Shown: in pieces, positions 15,016-26,400 of the stretch | How the letters are laid out: each line of letters begins with the position of its first letter | Position numbering within the stretch: position 1 is the first letter of the stretch | Origin: a virus | Virus record (IMG/VR): IMGVR_UViG_3300042474_001076 | Coordinates: 24,142 to 88,141 of that record | Reading direction: 5' to 3' (one strand) | Length of the DNA stretch: 64,000 bases | Program-made: the position numbers and the translations under genes | Notes under the pieces: generated by a model | Told to the model about the DNA's origin: nothing | What the model saw: the letters and a program-made list of their open reading frames with translations, nothing else | The model's database searches: none

Positions 15016-18000
15016 ATGCCAGAAAGTGTTTTATCATTTACATCATCATCATCTTTTAGAGATTTATTAATATCTAGAAATTTACCACCATATCAGGTAG
15101 AAGGGTCGTTTAACCCCCCATCTGGTAATGTGGTTTATGAGATTAGTCCTTTAAATGATAGTAATGTTATTGATTCACCCAATAATTTAATTTCAACAAA
15201 CCAATTAGCAAATAATTTATATCCATTAAATGAATGGGGTCCTGATGGAGGATTTATAGGTAAATATAGTGTTCCGGGAGCACCATTACCTGTTGGAAGT
15301 AATAATGGTCCTTATGATCCAACAGATTCATCCTTAGATTTAATTAATGAATTTTATATTGATGCGGCATATATTAAAAATATTTTTGGACCTGAAGGGG
15401 GATATAAAGATTTAATTATTATAACCGACCTACAATTATCTTCACAGTATTATTTACCGTATTATAATGGAGTCCCAAGTACTTTTATCCCATCAAGTTA
15501 TACCCCATACTCAATATTAATATCGAATGATCCAAGTGGGGATATGGGATTGTTATCTCAAGATTCTTATATTGCTAAAACAGGAGCGGGATATTTAAAA
15601 GGATATTTTCAAGAAAGAATTGCTCAAGAATTTTATCAAATGACTCTTGGTAGTATTAACTTAAGTACTTTACAAGATCCTTTTAGTGCCACTATGTTGG
15701 CAACTGGACAACAACCATTCTTTACTAAGAATTGGAAAATAACAGTACCTGAAAATCCATTGTTAGCTGCTGTAAGTTTTTTGAATCGATTAACAGGAAC
15801 TTATTTTCCTGTATCATTTATTCCTGGAGATTACTTTGATGATCCTGATCCAATATATTCACCACAAACCCAAAACGCATTAAACGTTGTAAACAATTTA
15901 ACAGGTGGTGCATTAGGTTCTGTTTTAAATAATTTTAGGAGTCCTTCTGAAATATTTTTAGCAAACACTGGTAATGGTCAACAATCTGTTTTATTTAAAA
16001 GTTTAGAATATAATTTATATCGACCAAATTATGATAAACCACCATTACAACAATTTACAAGTGTTATATCTAATTTATTTGGAGCAGGACCTAATGGTGG
16101 GGGTGGTTATTATGTTGGTAGTGAAGATGTTGAACCGTCACTTATAACTCATCCCGCAAATCAAGTTGCTGTTAATTATCTTGGAAAACAACAATCAACA
16201 TTGGTGTACGGACCTTCTGAATTAGGTAAACTTTATGAGGGTAACGAAGGTAAAATTAATTTTGGTTTACAGGCGGAATCATATTCTAATCAAGGGGGTA
16301 TAAATGGAAATTTTGTATGGACATCACCAAAATATAAAGAAAATGCTGGATGGAAAGTTGGGGTTGGTGGAGAAAATAAAATTATTGACGAAGAGTTTAA
16401 CCAAATTCAAAATTCATATAATCAAAATTTATCCACGGAGATTGAATTTAGGGGAGGATCAATATTAGATAATACTCAAAGAATAATAAACGCCGCAGAC
16501 AATGTTGGTGGACAGGCTAGATTAAAACACGCAGGTAATGCTATAAATCAAGTTTCCAAAGTATTCAATGATGGATATAAAGAAATGACAAAAGGTTCTC
16601 AAGTTATTGCTTACTACGATAGTTCGACGGGAGATAGTACTATTGGTGTTGATGGAACTGAGATAGGTAGAGAATATTGTCGAGTATTCCAAAAAGATAC
16701 ACCATATTTAACATATGCTGATTTACAAAAAACTGATGGTATTACAGAGTCAGGTCGTAAATTCAATAATTCTGTTCTTGATAATACATTTAATTTAAAT
16801 ATTGCACCATTAAGAAATCCTGGATCAACTAATATTATTGATAGTAAGGTAAAAAAATATATGTTTTCATTGGAAAATTTAGCTTGGAGAACTTCAGATC
16901 AACCGGGATATACTTATGATGATTTACCAACCTGTGAAAAAGGTCCAAATGGTGGTAGAATAATGTGGTTTCCCCCATACGACATAACATTTAGTGAAGA
17001 TTCTAGTGCTAATTGGAACCCAACTAAATTTTTAGGTAGACCGGAACCAATATACACTTATTCAAACACAAGTAGAAGTGGAAGTATAAACTGGAAAATA
17101 GTTGTCGATACTCCAGCAGCAATGAATACTATTATTGAAAAACAATTATCAAATAAATCCTCAAAAGAAGTTGATTCTATTATTAATTCATTTTTTGCGG
17201 GATGTGTTAAGTACGATTTATATGATTTGGCAATTAAATTTAATACCATACCAACTAGTGATTTATATACTTATCAACAATTATTAAATGAACCAAGATT
17301 AACTGAAGAAGAATTAGGAGAAATTTATAAAAATGTTAGTGTAGATAAATCAACTAATTTATCTGACTCAGATGGGGGTGCTGACGTAATAATAACAGAT
17401 GGTAAAGTTGGTGAAGATGGTACCAATAGTACTTCTGGATCAAAATCTTCAGATGTGGAAGTAAAGTTGGATCAAGAATCAATTAATGAGTTTATAGACT
17501 ATTCTTTCTATTTTGATAATGATTATCCTGAGGGGTATACGGTTCCTAATACTACGGTTACGGCAACTAAACCATATGATTTTTGGTACAATCAATACCT
17601 TTCAGTTCAAGGGACAAATTATGTTAGTCAACCACCCGTTGATGTTTACGTTGGGACAAAAAAATATATAAATAAAAGTGCCATACCAAAATTCTTTACC
17701 GAAGTTATTATTGGTAATTATAATAAAATTCAAACCGAATTTTTAACTAAATTAAAAGAAATAATTATTGATCAAAACGGAAAAGTTAAAATTGAGTTAC
17801 AAGGATCTGCATCTGCTCCGGCAAAAATAGAATATAATAGAAGTTTATCTAAACGAAGAATTGATTCTGTATTACAATGGTTTAGATCTAAAACAATTGG
17901 AGACATAACAGTACCTGTTTTGGAAAGCCAAGGGAGATTAACTTTTATTGAAAACTCCAATGGTGAGGAAATCACAGTATTAGTGGGTAAAAACGGACCA

Positions 18001-20091
18001 TATGAAGATACCGATTGTAGGCAAGACATCAGTAGAACTTCAGGGGGAGAACCAAGTGGAACGGCACAATGGTATTCTATTCCTGCAATGTCATGTAGAA
18101 GAGTCCGTATTGCAAACATAACCATAGATCCTGCCCCAATAACAACAATAGAAACAACATTAAAAACAATACCCCTAACAGAAATTGAAATTACCACCAA
18201 AATAACCGAAGATGGTAGTACTAATACCACCAAAATAACCAACAACACACCGCCAGGACCTAAACCACTTAAAAAAGTTGATCCTCTTAAAACAGTTAAA
18301 GAAGGTATTTCTAAAAAAATATTAAGAAGTTTATTTAGTGAGTGTGATTATTTTGAGGTTATTAAAAAAGAAAACCCGATGGTTTACGATAGTATTAAAG
18401 ATAAGATAAAATATTTTAGTCCGGCATTTCACTCAACCACACCTGAAGGATTAAATGCGAGATTAACATTTTTAAATCAGTGCATGAGACCTGGACAAAC
18501 AATTCCGGTTATTGATACTGACGGTAGACCAAAATATAATGATGCGTTAAACACTTCATTTGGTGCTCCGCCTGTATTAGTTTTAAGAATTGGAGATTTT
18601 TACCATACTAAAATAATACCAAATCGTCTTGGAATAACTTACGATCCTTTACTTTTTGATATAAATCCAGAAGGAATTGGTGTACAACCTATGATTGCTA
18701 AAATTACTTTATCATTTGATTTTATTGGTGGTAATGGATTAGCCGGACCTGTTGAACAATTACAAAACGCATTATCTTTTAATTACTACGCAAACACTGA
18801 GATCTATGATGAAAGGGCGGTTGCAACAGAAGACACGTCGAAAAGGGATAACGAGATTGTCGGTAAACTTGTTCCTAATTCACCTTCTTCTCCAACTGTT
18901 GGTGACATACCAAACAATATACCTCAAAAAGGTGGAGAAACAATTGGAAAAATACTTGGAGCAAGTTCCAACGATGATGGTACTATAGAGACGGGTGAAT
19001 TAGATTATAGTGGACTTATTAGTGAGTTATCAACATCAACTAAAGATTTCTTTTCAACAATATATAACAAGTTAAAAAGTATCAATGACATTTCTAATTA
19101 CGGAATATTACAACTTGTTAATTTTAAAAGAAAATATTTTGATGGAAACATTAGTGAATTTGGAAGCCCGGCTCCATTAAAAATTTATGGTAAACCTGAT
19201 GATGTTGAAAAATTAATAAAAAATCTTGTTGACAATGCGGTAAACGATTGTAAAAATGACTTATCTCCCGTTATTAAAGATATTGTTAACGATACTGAAT
19301 ACACTAATGCAGCACAAAGACAAGTCAAAAACAAATTAGAGGATATTTTAAAAAATAGAGAAGGTGAAATAAACAATTTTGTTATTGGGTCAATTAATGA
19401 ACTCACAAGTTATCAAGAAAATTTAAACTATACTTTTAGAAAAACTGATGTGGTTATATCAAAAATTGATGGAATATTATTAGAGACTGGTAAACCAAAA
19501 GTTTATATTTTTACAGGATCTAGTGCAACAACTGTATCTGATTCAATACTTAATGTATATAAGACTAATGTTGCATCAGGAATCACCGAATTTTTTGATG
19601 TTATGTTAAACAGATATATAATAGATTCACCCTTATATAGTGAAAATATTAACGTAATGAACTTTCCGGATCTTAGTTGGTGGTTTAGACCATTTTCAAC
19701 TCCTGAACAAATAAGATTTTATATGGTAATGTCTGATGTAATGTTAGATGATAACAAATATACTTCTTTTATAGAAAGTTTAACCTCATTAGAAAAAATA
19801 AAATCTAACCCAAAATTAGTGTCTGATTTAAAAAATAGGTTTGACGACTATAGAAAACAATGTAAAACAGAAAAAGAAAATGAAAATAGATTATTTAATG
19901 ATTATGAAAAAAGTCCTGAATATGAAAAGTTTCAAAATTTTGAAATACCCCCTTTTGATGTTAAAGTAGGGTATACTACAGACAAAAATGACCCAAGTTA
20001 TTCAACGTATGAAAAAAGAATATCGGACCTATATAGTAAACAAAACTTAAATACTAATGATAAATATAATGGTAAAATAAAATTTAATTAA
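15016..20091 (+). CDS. Very large baseplate protein with internal OmpA-like domain
   Basis: A 1691-residue protein. The N-terminal half (1-640) is rich in Asn, Pro and Gly, as expected for an extended virion protein. Residues about 648-700 contain WFPPYDITFSEDSSANWNP and GRPEPIYTYSNTSRSGSINW, and residues about 1188-1240 contain IPNRLGITYDPLLFDINPEG, VQPMIAKITLSFDFIGG and LQNALSFNYYAN. In my experience both patterns recur in baseplate proteins of T4-like phages. Between them, residues about 920-960 have the OmpA-type peptidoglycan-binding pattern: VKIELQGSASAPAKIEYN then LSKRRIDSVLQWF. The order tape measure, this gene, gp53, hub argues for a baseplate hub or inner wedge location. The OmpA-like part could hold the cell wall during penetration (inference). 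No signal peptide or membrane helix is present. Confidence 0.75.
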   Translation: MPESVLSFTSSSSFRDLLISRNLPPYQVEGSFNPPSGNVVYEISPLNDSNVIDSPNNLISTNQLANNLYPLNEWGPDGGFIGKYSVPGAPLPVGSNNGPYDPTDSSLDLINEFYIDAAYIKNIFGPEGGYKDLIIITDLQLSSQYYLPYYNGVPSTFIPSSYTPYSILISNDPSGDMGLLSQDSYIAKTGAGYLKGYFQERIAQEFYQMTLGSINLSTLQDPFSATMLATGQQPFFTKNWKITVPENPLLAAVSFLNRLTGTYFPVSFIPGDYFDDPDPIYSPQTQNALNVVNNLTGGALGSVLNNFRSPSEIFLANTGNGQQSVLFKSLEYNLYRPNYDKPPLQQFTSVISNLFGAGPNGGGGYYVGSEDVEPSLITHPANQVAVNYLGKQQSTLVYGPSELGKLYEGNEGKINFGLQAESYSNQGGINGNFVWTSPKYKENAGWKVGVGGENKIIDEEFNQIQNSYNQNLSTEIEFRGGSILDNTQRIINAADNVGGQARLKHAGNAINQVSKVFNDGYKEMTKGSQVIAYYDSSTGDSTIGVDGTEIGREYCRVFQKDTPYLTYADLQKTDGITESGRKFNNSVLDNTFNLNIAPLRNPGSTNIIDSKVKKYMFSLENLAWRTSDQPGYTYDDLPTCEKGPNGGRIMWFPPYDITFSEDSSANWNPTKFLGRPEPIYTYSNTSRSGSINWKIVVDTPAAMNTIIEKQLSNKSSKEVDSIINSFFAGCVKYDLYDLAIKFNTIPTSDLYTYQQLLNEPRLTEEELGEIYKNVSVDKSTNLSDSDGGADVIITDGKVGEDGTNSTSGSKSSDVEVKLDQESINEFIDYSFYFDNDYPEGYTVPNTTVTATKPYDFWYNQYLSVQGTNYVSQPPVDVYVGTKKYINKSAIPKFFTEVIIGNYNKIQTEFLTKLKEIIIDQNGKVKIELQGSASAPAKIEYNRSLSKRRIDSVLQWFRSKTIGDITVPVLESQGRLTFIENSNGEEITVLVGKNGPYEDTDCRQDISRTSGGEPSGTAQWYSIPAMSCRRVRIANITIDPAPITTIETTLKTIPLTEIEITTKITEDGSTNTTKITNNTPPGPKPLKKVDPLKTVKEGISKKILRSLFSECDYFEVIKKENPMVYDSIKDKIKYFSPAFHSTTPEGLNARLTFLNQCMRPGQTIPVIDTDGRPKYNDALNTSFGAPPVLVLRIGDFYHTKIIPNRLGITYDPLLFDINPEGIGVQPMIAKITLSFDFIGGNGLAGPVEQLQNALSFNYYANTEIYDERAVATEDTSKRDNEIVGKLVPNSPSSPTVGDIPNNIPQKGGETIGKILGASSNDDGTIETGELDYSGLISELSTSTKDFFSTIYNKLKSINDISNYGILQLVNFKRKYFDGNISEFGSPAPLKIYGKPDDVEKLIKNLVDNAVNDCKNDLSPVIKDIVNDTEYTNAAQRQVKNKLEDILKNREGEINNFVIGSINELTSYQENLNYTFRKTDVVISKIDGILLETGKPKVYIFTGSSATTVSDSILNVYKTNVASGITEFFDVMLNRYIIDSPLYSENINVMNFPDLSWWFRPFSTPEQIRFYMVMSDVMLDDNKYTSFIESLTSLEKIKSNPKLVSDLKNRFDDYRKQCKTEKENENRLFNDYEKSPEYEKFQNFEIPPFDVKVGYTTDKNDPSYSTYEKRISDLYSKQNLNTNDKYNGKIKFN

Positions 20092-20092
20092 T

Positions 20093-20416
20093 ATGCAGTT
20101 ACAGTATTATAATAGATATAATTCATTTTTACTTAACGGAAAACAAACCGTTGTTCCGTATATTAATTTGCCGTCAAAATCATCAGATAAAAAATATATT
20201 TATAAGGTTGGTACGTCTAGATTAGATAAAGTGTCTCAACAACATTACAATTCACCATTTTTTGGTTGGTTAATTTTACAATCAAACCCACAATATACTG
20301 GACTTGAATTTAATATTCCTGATGGTGCGGTATTGACAATTCCATATCCGTTGTTAACTTCATTACAGGATTATAAAAACGAATTAGATAATCACATATT
20401 CTATTATGGTAAATAA
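20093..20416 (+). CDS. gp53: Baseplate wedge protein gp53-like (LysM-type fold)
   Basis: A 107-residue protein with the small tail-protein pattern RYNSF, then TSRLDKVSQQHYNSPFFGWLIL, QSNPQYTGLEFNIPDGAVLTIPYPL. This matches gp53 and the related P2 gpX/LysM adaptor proteins, in which Trp-Leu-Ile, the following Asn-Pro and the I-P-x-P segment are conserved. gp53 clamps neighbouring wedges around the hub. It lies 1 base after the large baseplate gene and overlaps the next gene by 11 bases, so the three are translated together. Confidence 0.75.
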   Translation: MQLQYYNRYNSFLLNGKQTVVPYINLPSKSSDKKYIYKVGTSRLDKVSQQHYNSPFFGWLILQSNPQYTGLEFNIPDGAVLTIPYPLLTSLQDYKNELDNHIFYYGK

Positions 20417-23400
20417 CGGAGAAAATATATTAGTAGAATTTGATTACCAAAACATATCAGTAATTGACCCAAATAAAATAATTGATGAAGAAGGTAGACC
20501 AAAAGAAAGACTTATAGATCACGAAAATCTTGTGTTCTACGCTAATTTAGAATGTTCTGTATTACCAAGAACTAAATTAGCTTTAGGCGTTTCACTAAAC
20601 GAATCAGTTAAAACTATATCTGTTGGTAAAATTAATTTTTTAAATCCAGGGTTTAAAAAATTTTTAGACAATGGATGGTCAGATGAAATAACAGGAAAAA
20701 ATACTTTAACCGGAAAAGGTGTTAACCAACCAAAAAAATCTGTTAGTGTAAATCCTGATAATTCAGCAGACTTTTATTATAGTCAAAGTTTAATATCAAA
20801 TGGGGTACCTGGTGCTGTTGATAATGGATTATTAGGTATAACACAAATAAATTATAGTTGTGGTTTAGATTTTGTACCTACTATCGATATTACTCTTGAA
20901 GACGTAAAAGGAAGATCGTTGTTTGAAGGTGGTAATAATTCTCCATACGCAGCATTTTTCCAATTCCCATACCCACTTTTTCATTTAACCATAAAAGGAT
21001 ATTTGGGTAAAGCAATTAGAATACCATTAATGTTAGAAAAATTTGGATCTTCATTTGATCCAAGTTCTGGTAACTTTAGGGTAAAATTAGAACTGAAAAC
21101 ATATAAATACACAATTATGTCTCATGTTACTTTTGGAGCAATGATGGGAACACCACTAATGTACAAGTCAATTGTTACAACAAAACAAATCCAACCAAAT
21201 AATAGTTCTAATAATTCAACACCTGTTAAAAAAACATTTGCAAGTGAGGGTTATCAAAAAATGAAAGAATTATATTCTGAATATAAATCAAAAGGATTAA
21301 TTAATGATAATTTTCCTGAAATAACAATACAACAATTAAAGTACAGGTTAGATAGGTTTATTAAAAATATAATAGATAGTTTTAAAAAAACTAACTTAAA
21401 TGTTTTAAATGATTTAACAGATTACACAACCCAACTAACTGAATATGATGGGTATGTTTTTTATTATACTCCCGATTCTTGGGTAAAACAATATTTAGAT
21501 GTGAATAATATTTTTGTACTTAAAGATAGTGAAGAAATAATATACCAATGGAAAAAAGAATACAGGGACGATATTACAAAACAATCCGCACCACTAAATG
21601 AACTTGATGGTATAATTAAAAAATTTAATCTTGCTCTTGAAAAGAATAAAACATTAGGTTTAAATCAACCAAATTATATTCCGAACAAAATTGAATTAAA
21701 TACTTGTTACACTAAATCAAAGTTTATTGATGTCAACATTAATAAAACATATTTGTTAAGAACAAATAAAGAATTACCCGGAATTCCATCCGAAGTTTCC
21801 GCTTTTACAAAAACATTAGAAATCGAATTTCAGAAAAATAAAAATTTTCAATTTGATGGTAAAGGTTACTTTTTAAATCAAACAAAAGTAATGCAACAAA
21901 AATATCAAATAAATAGACAAAAAATTGAAGAATCTTTAACTGCACAATTGGCGGATCAAATGAGTAATACATCAACTGGTATTGGTTTTGAACCAACAAT
22001 GAGGAATATTTTAGCGGTATTTTTTGCTCAAGGGGAAGCTTTTTTACGTCTGATGGATGATGTACATACAAAGGCTTGGAATTTAAGAGAAGATAAGTAT
22101 AGAAAAGATGCCGTATTTGGTAGTAATTCAACGGTCCCTAGTGTTGATATAAAAAACGATGGAGAAGAAAACACCCCAATATATCCTTGGCCACAATTAA
22201 TTGTTGAAAACACAAAAAACGATGGTGGTGAGAAATATGAATTAAAATATCCTGGTGATCCGGTTTTATCGGGAAAAATAAACGCTTTTATACCTGAAAT
22301 ATGGCCTGAAGTTGAGTTTGTTGAAGAATTTATAAAGGCATATACAGAAAGAGAACTTCCAATTCCGGATCCTGAATATATTAATAATGGATTAACAAAA
22401 CCTGAAAGATTAAGTTTTAATGCTATTGAATTTCCAATTAATAATCAAGTATTTCAAAACACAGAAGAAGTAAAATTTTTTTATGAAATATATGAAAGAT
22501 TAATGTTAAATTCATTTTATAGTTTAATGTCTAGAGACTCTTCGAAATTATATAATATGGAGTTTTATTCTGCCGAGTCAGAAGTTATTAACATTATAAA
22601 AGCGTTAGGTGATGACAACCCATATCTAACTAAAAAATTAAAAGAATATAATATTAATTCAGGAGTCTATGGAGGATTTTTAAGACATATCTCAAATCAA
22701 GGAGAGGGAATATCTTGGCAAAATTTTATTAGAGGAGAATTTAATACACCATATATTAAAAATGAAACATTAAGTTCATTTGATCTTTTAGACGCTAAGA
22801 TATTAATTAATGAAATATCCCAACCAAATGTTGGAATAGAAAATACGGAATTAGTTGAAAAATATATTGGGATTGACAATGTAATTGAAAAATATGACAT
22901 ATGTGATTTGTACCCAATAACTAATTTATCTTGGGACAACAATTATTTGGCAAACGGCACAATAATACAAAAAACAGAATTGGTATATAAGACTTCTGAT
23001 GTTTTAAAATATGATTTAAATAATAAATCAATTGTTAATTTTACTGAAAATAAAATTATAAAACCAATAACTAATTTTAATTATACTGATGACATTTTTA
23101 ATCAATCAATTATAAATGGTAATTTAAAATTATTTTATAAAAATAGACAAATTAAAAATCAATATATAACAGAAGGAAATGTTTTTTATAAAAATTATAC
23201 AGACAATTTAATAGACGAACAAACAACTTCAATGTTGAACACCCCCTATTTTATAAATGCAATTCAAAAAGGAGTTTATAATTTTAGATATAATAGTGGA
23301 GATTCTTCCCCATATAAATTGGCAGCTTATCTATTTTTAAATAGTTTACCTTTAGCAACATTAAAAGAAAAATACAAATTACTTGATGATACTAATAATT

Positions 23401-26400
23401 CCACAAATGAATTAAGTTATATTATATCAACAATTAAAAAATTTGGAGCAATACATAGATTACCACACGCTTGGATTTTAAAATATGGATCACTTTGGCA
23501 TAGATACAAAACTTGGGTTGAAACTGGAAATGATATTTTAACAGAAGTTTGGAACAATTTTAATTATTCTTATAATTACGACCCCGTTAATAGTGCAACA
23601 ACAAAATCTTATAATGTTACTATTGATGGTTCACCACAAGAAATTATATTAGAGGGTAATATAACAACAAATGTTCTTGGAATTAATTATGTAAAAACAA
23701 TTATTAATAATGGTTTTTACCCAAAAACAATAGATGATTTTAATGTTTTTTATCAAGGAAAAGTTGTTTTTGATAGTGTAGTACCAATTGGAGGTACTTG
23801 TGCAATAGTTAATGATAATGAATTAGAAGTACTAACAATAAATGGAGATGAAATTATTAGTGGAATGACACTATCTGGTACTTCATTACAATATGGTACA
23901 ACAATAGTTTCTCAGATAAGTGGAACAACTGGGGGTGTTGGTAGATATATAATAACCCCTAATCAATTACCAAATGGTACAACAATTACTTTAGATCTTC
24001 TTGGTCCAACATTTAATTTTATTTTGACTAATGTTAACGCTGTTGGATATGTCAGTTCGGAAATACAATCTGCATTAAATACAAACTTAGGAATGGTTAA
24101 AACAACTGGTTCTTTAATTAATAAATCTAATGGGTTTGATTTTCCTAATGTTACACGTTCATTAACATTAACGCCTTGGTCTTGTTATGTAAAAACAACT
24201 GATCAAACTTCTATTTACCCCCTTCCTTCATTTGGGGGAATAATAAATCAAACTAAAGATGAGTGTTTTAGAATAAATGGAACTATTAAAACAGAGGTTT
24301 CAGGAAATAACTCAATGTATAATGGTTCTGTAAGATTATTTTGGAAAGCACCAAATTATGGGTATTTCAATAATAATAAAGTCGTTCCCCCAAGTCCTGA
24401 CAGTTATTTAAAAGAAATTTATAATAGTGGTACAACACAACAAAATTTTTCAATAAATGGGGATATAGGTGATTACTCTAAATTGGATGAAATGTTTACA
24501 TCATTTGATAAAAATATTTTGGACATTTTAGAGATAGAGTTTTTAAATTTTGGTAGATCGGTATATGATTATGACACATTAATTACATCTGTAACAGGTG
24601 AAGAGACAGAAAGTGAAAAAATGTGTAAAAATTTCCAATTGTTAATGAGAACAATGATGAAAATTCCGGTACCAACAGCAACAAATGGTGACTCCATTGT
24701 TTCAGAAATACAAAATAGTCAAATTACCGCATTTAAATCTTATTTAACTAAATTTATGGATTATGAGGTTGTGATGAAATATGGTAACCCGTCAAACTTT
24801 GATAAAAAATTATTTTATACTTTTTCAAATAAATATATTGAGAATCCATATACATATCAAGGGTATAAACAATCATCACCAAACACTTTACCAACTGGAT
24901 TATTAAGTCCTGTTACTTTATTACAATCAAAAACAAATAATCCAGTTACTTGGAAAGCTTTAGAGACTTATGTTGGGTTTTCAGAAATACCCGAATTAAA
25001 ATATAAAAATAATGGATCATATATTACAGATTTTTTTATTGATTTAGATGTTCAATTTAATGAAAAAAATGTTATTCAGTTTGCTCCGATAATAAAAATT
25101 TATGCAACACAGAAACTTAAAAAAAATAATATAACTAAAATTGAGTTTTATACTTTAATGAATGATTATTTAAACAAAAATGAAGATTATATTGACACAG
25201 TACTTGATTTAGAATTAACAAGATTAAGAAATAAATTACCAAACGTAATAGTTACTCCTGATAGAAATAGTGTTAAATCTAATTTACAGGGAGAACAAAC
25301 AAGATATGAAATATGGGACACATTTAAATCTATAAATGACAAATTTATTTCAGGTAATGACTATAAAACAAAAACACTATTTGAAGACATTTTATTGTTC
25401 GATAGAGCAAGTAGAGATGTTGGTCAAAAAATATATGCTGACATTTTTAAAGTAAAAGAATTAATAGAATATGGTGACCATAATAATAAAATGGTGGACA
25501 TGGTAACAACTATTTTAACTCAAAATAATTTTACATACTTTACTATGCCGGCGTACGCTAATTTTTATAATGTACAAAACGTTAGTAAAAACCCAACACC
25601 AAATCCGGAAGGGACATTAGAGTTTGCAAATTCCTTATTTGGAACATTTTTAACATTAGATTATCGGGATACAACATCAAAATTTTTATGTTTATATGCC
25701 AATAAACCTAGTGAACATTTAGCCTTAAATGATAATGTGGATTATCGTTTTAGAGATGATGCTTTTGATTTAAGAAGATCAAGTGATAATCCATTACTTG
25801 ACAATTTAAACGGAAAAACAGATTGGGATAAATCAAATAAGGTTGTTGGTTTTAATGTTGATATTGGACCTCAAAATCAACAAATATTCAAACAATTTGA
25901 TATAAGTCAAGACCCTGGACTCCCAACAACAGAAAGTTTAGAAGTGTTAAATCAGATGGCGAATTTAAATAGAAACAGAAGTGAATCAACACAGAGCGTA
26001 TCTCTTTATAACTTATATAGAAATAGAAGTTATAAGTGTAGTATTGATATGTTAGGTAATGCAATGATTCAACCAATGATGTATTTTAACTTAAGAAACG
26101 TACCTATGTTTAGTGGTCCATATATGATTACGAAAGTTAGTCATAGAATAAGTGACAATGGTTTTGATACTGAGTTTGAAGGACAAAGACAACCATTTTA
26201 TAGTATTCCGGCAATAGATAAATTTTTACAATCGTTAAGTACCACAATATTATTATCAATTAAAGAACAAATAGAAAAAGATGAAACCGCTAAACTAGAT
26301 TCTCCCGAAAATATATTACAAGAACAAAATGATATTATTAACAATACAAATAATGGTAATGGTTCTTTAACCCCAAATCAAAATTGTTCGGACAATTTAA

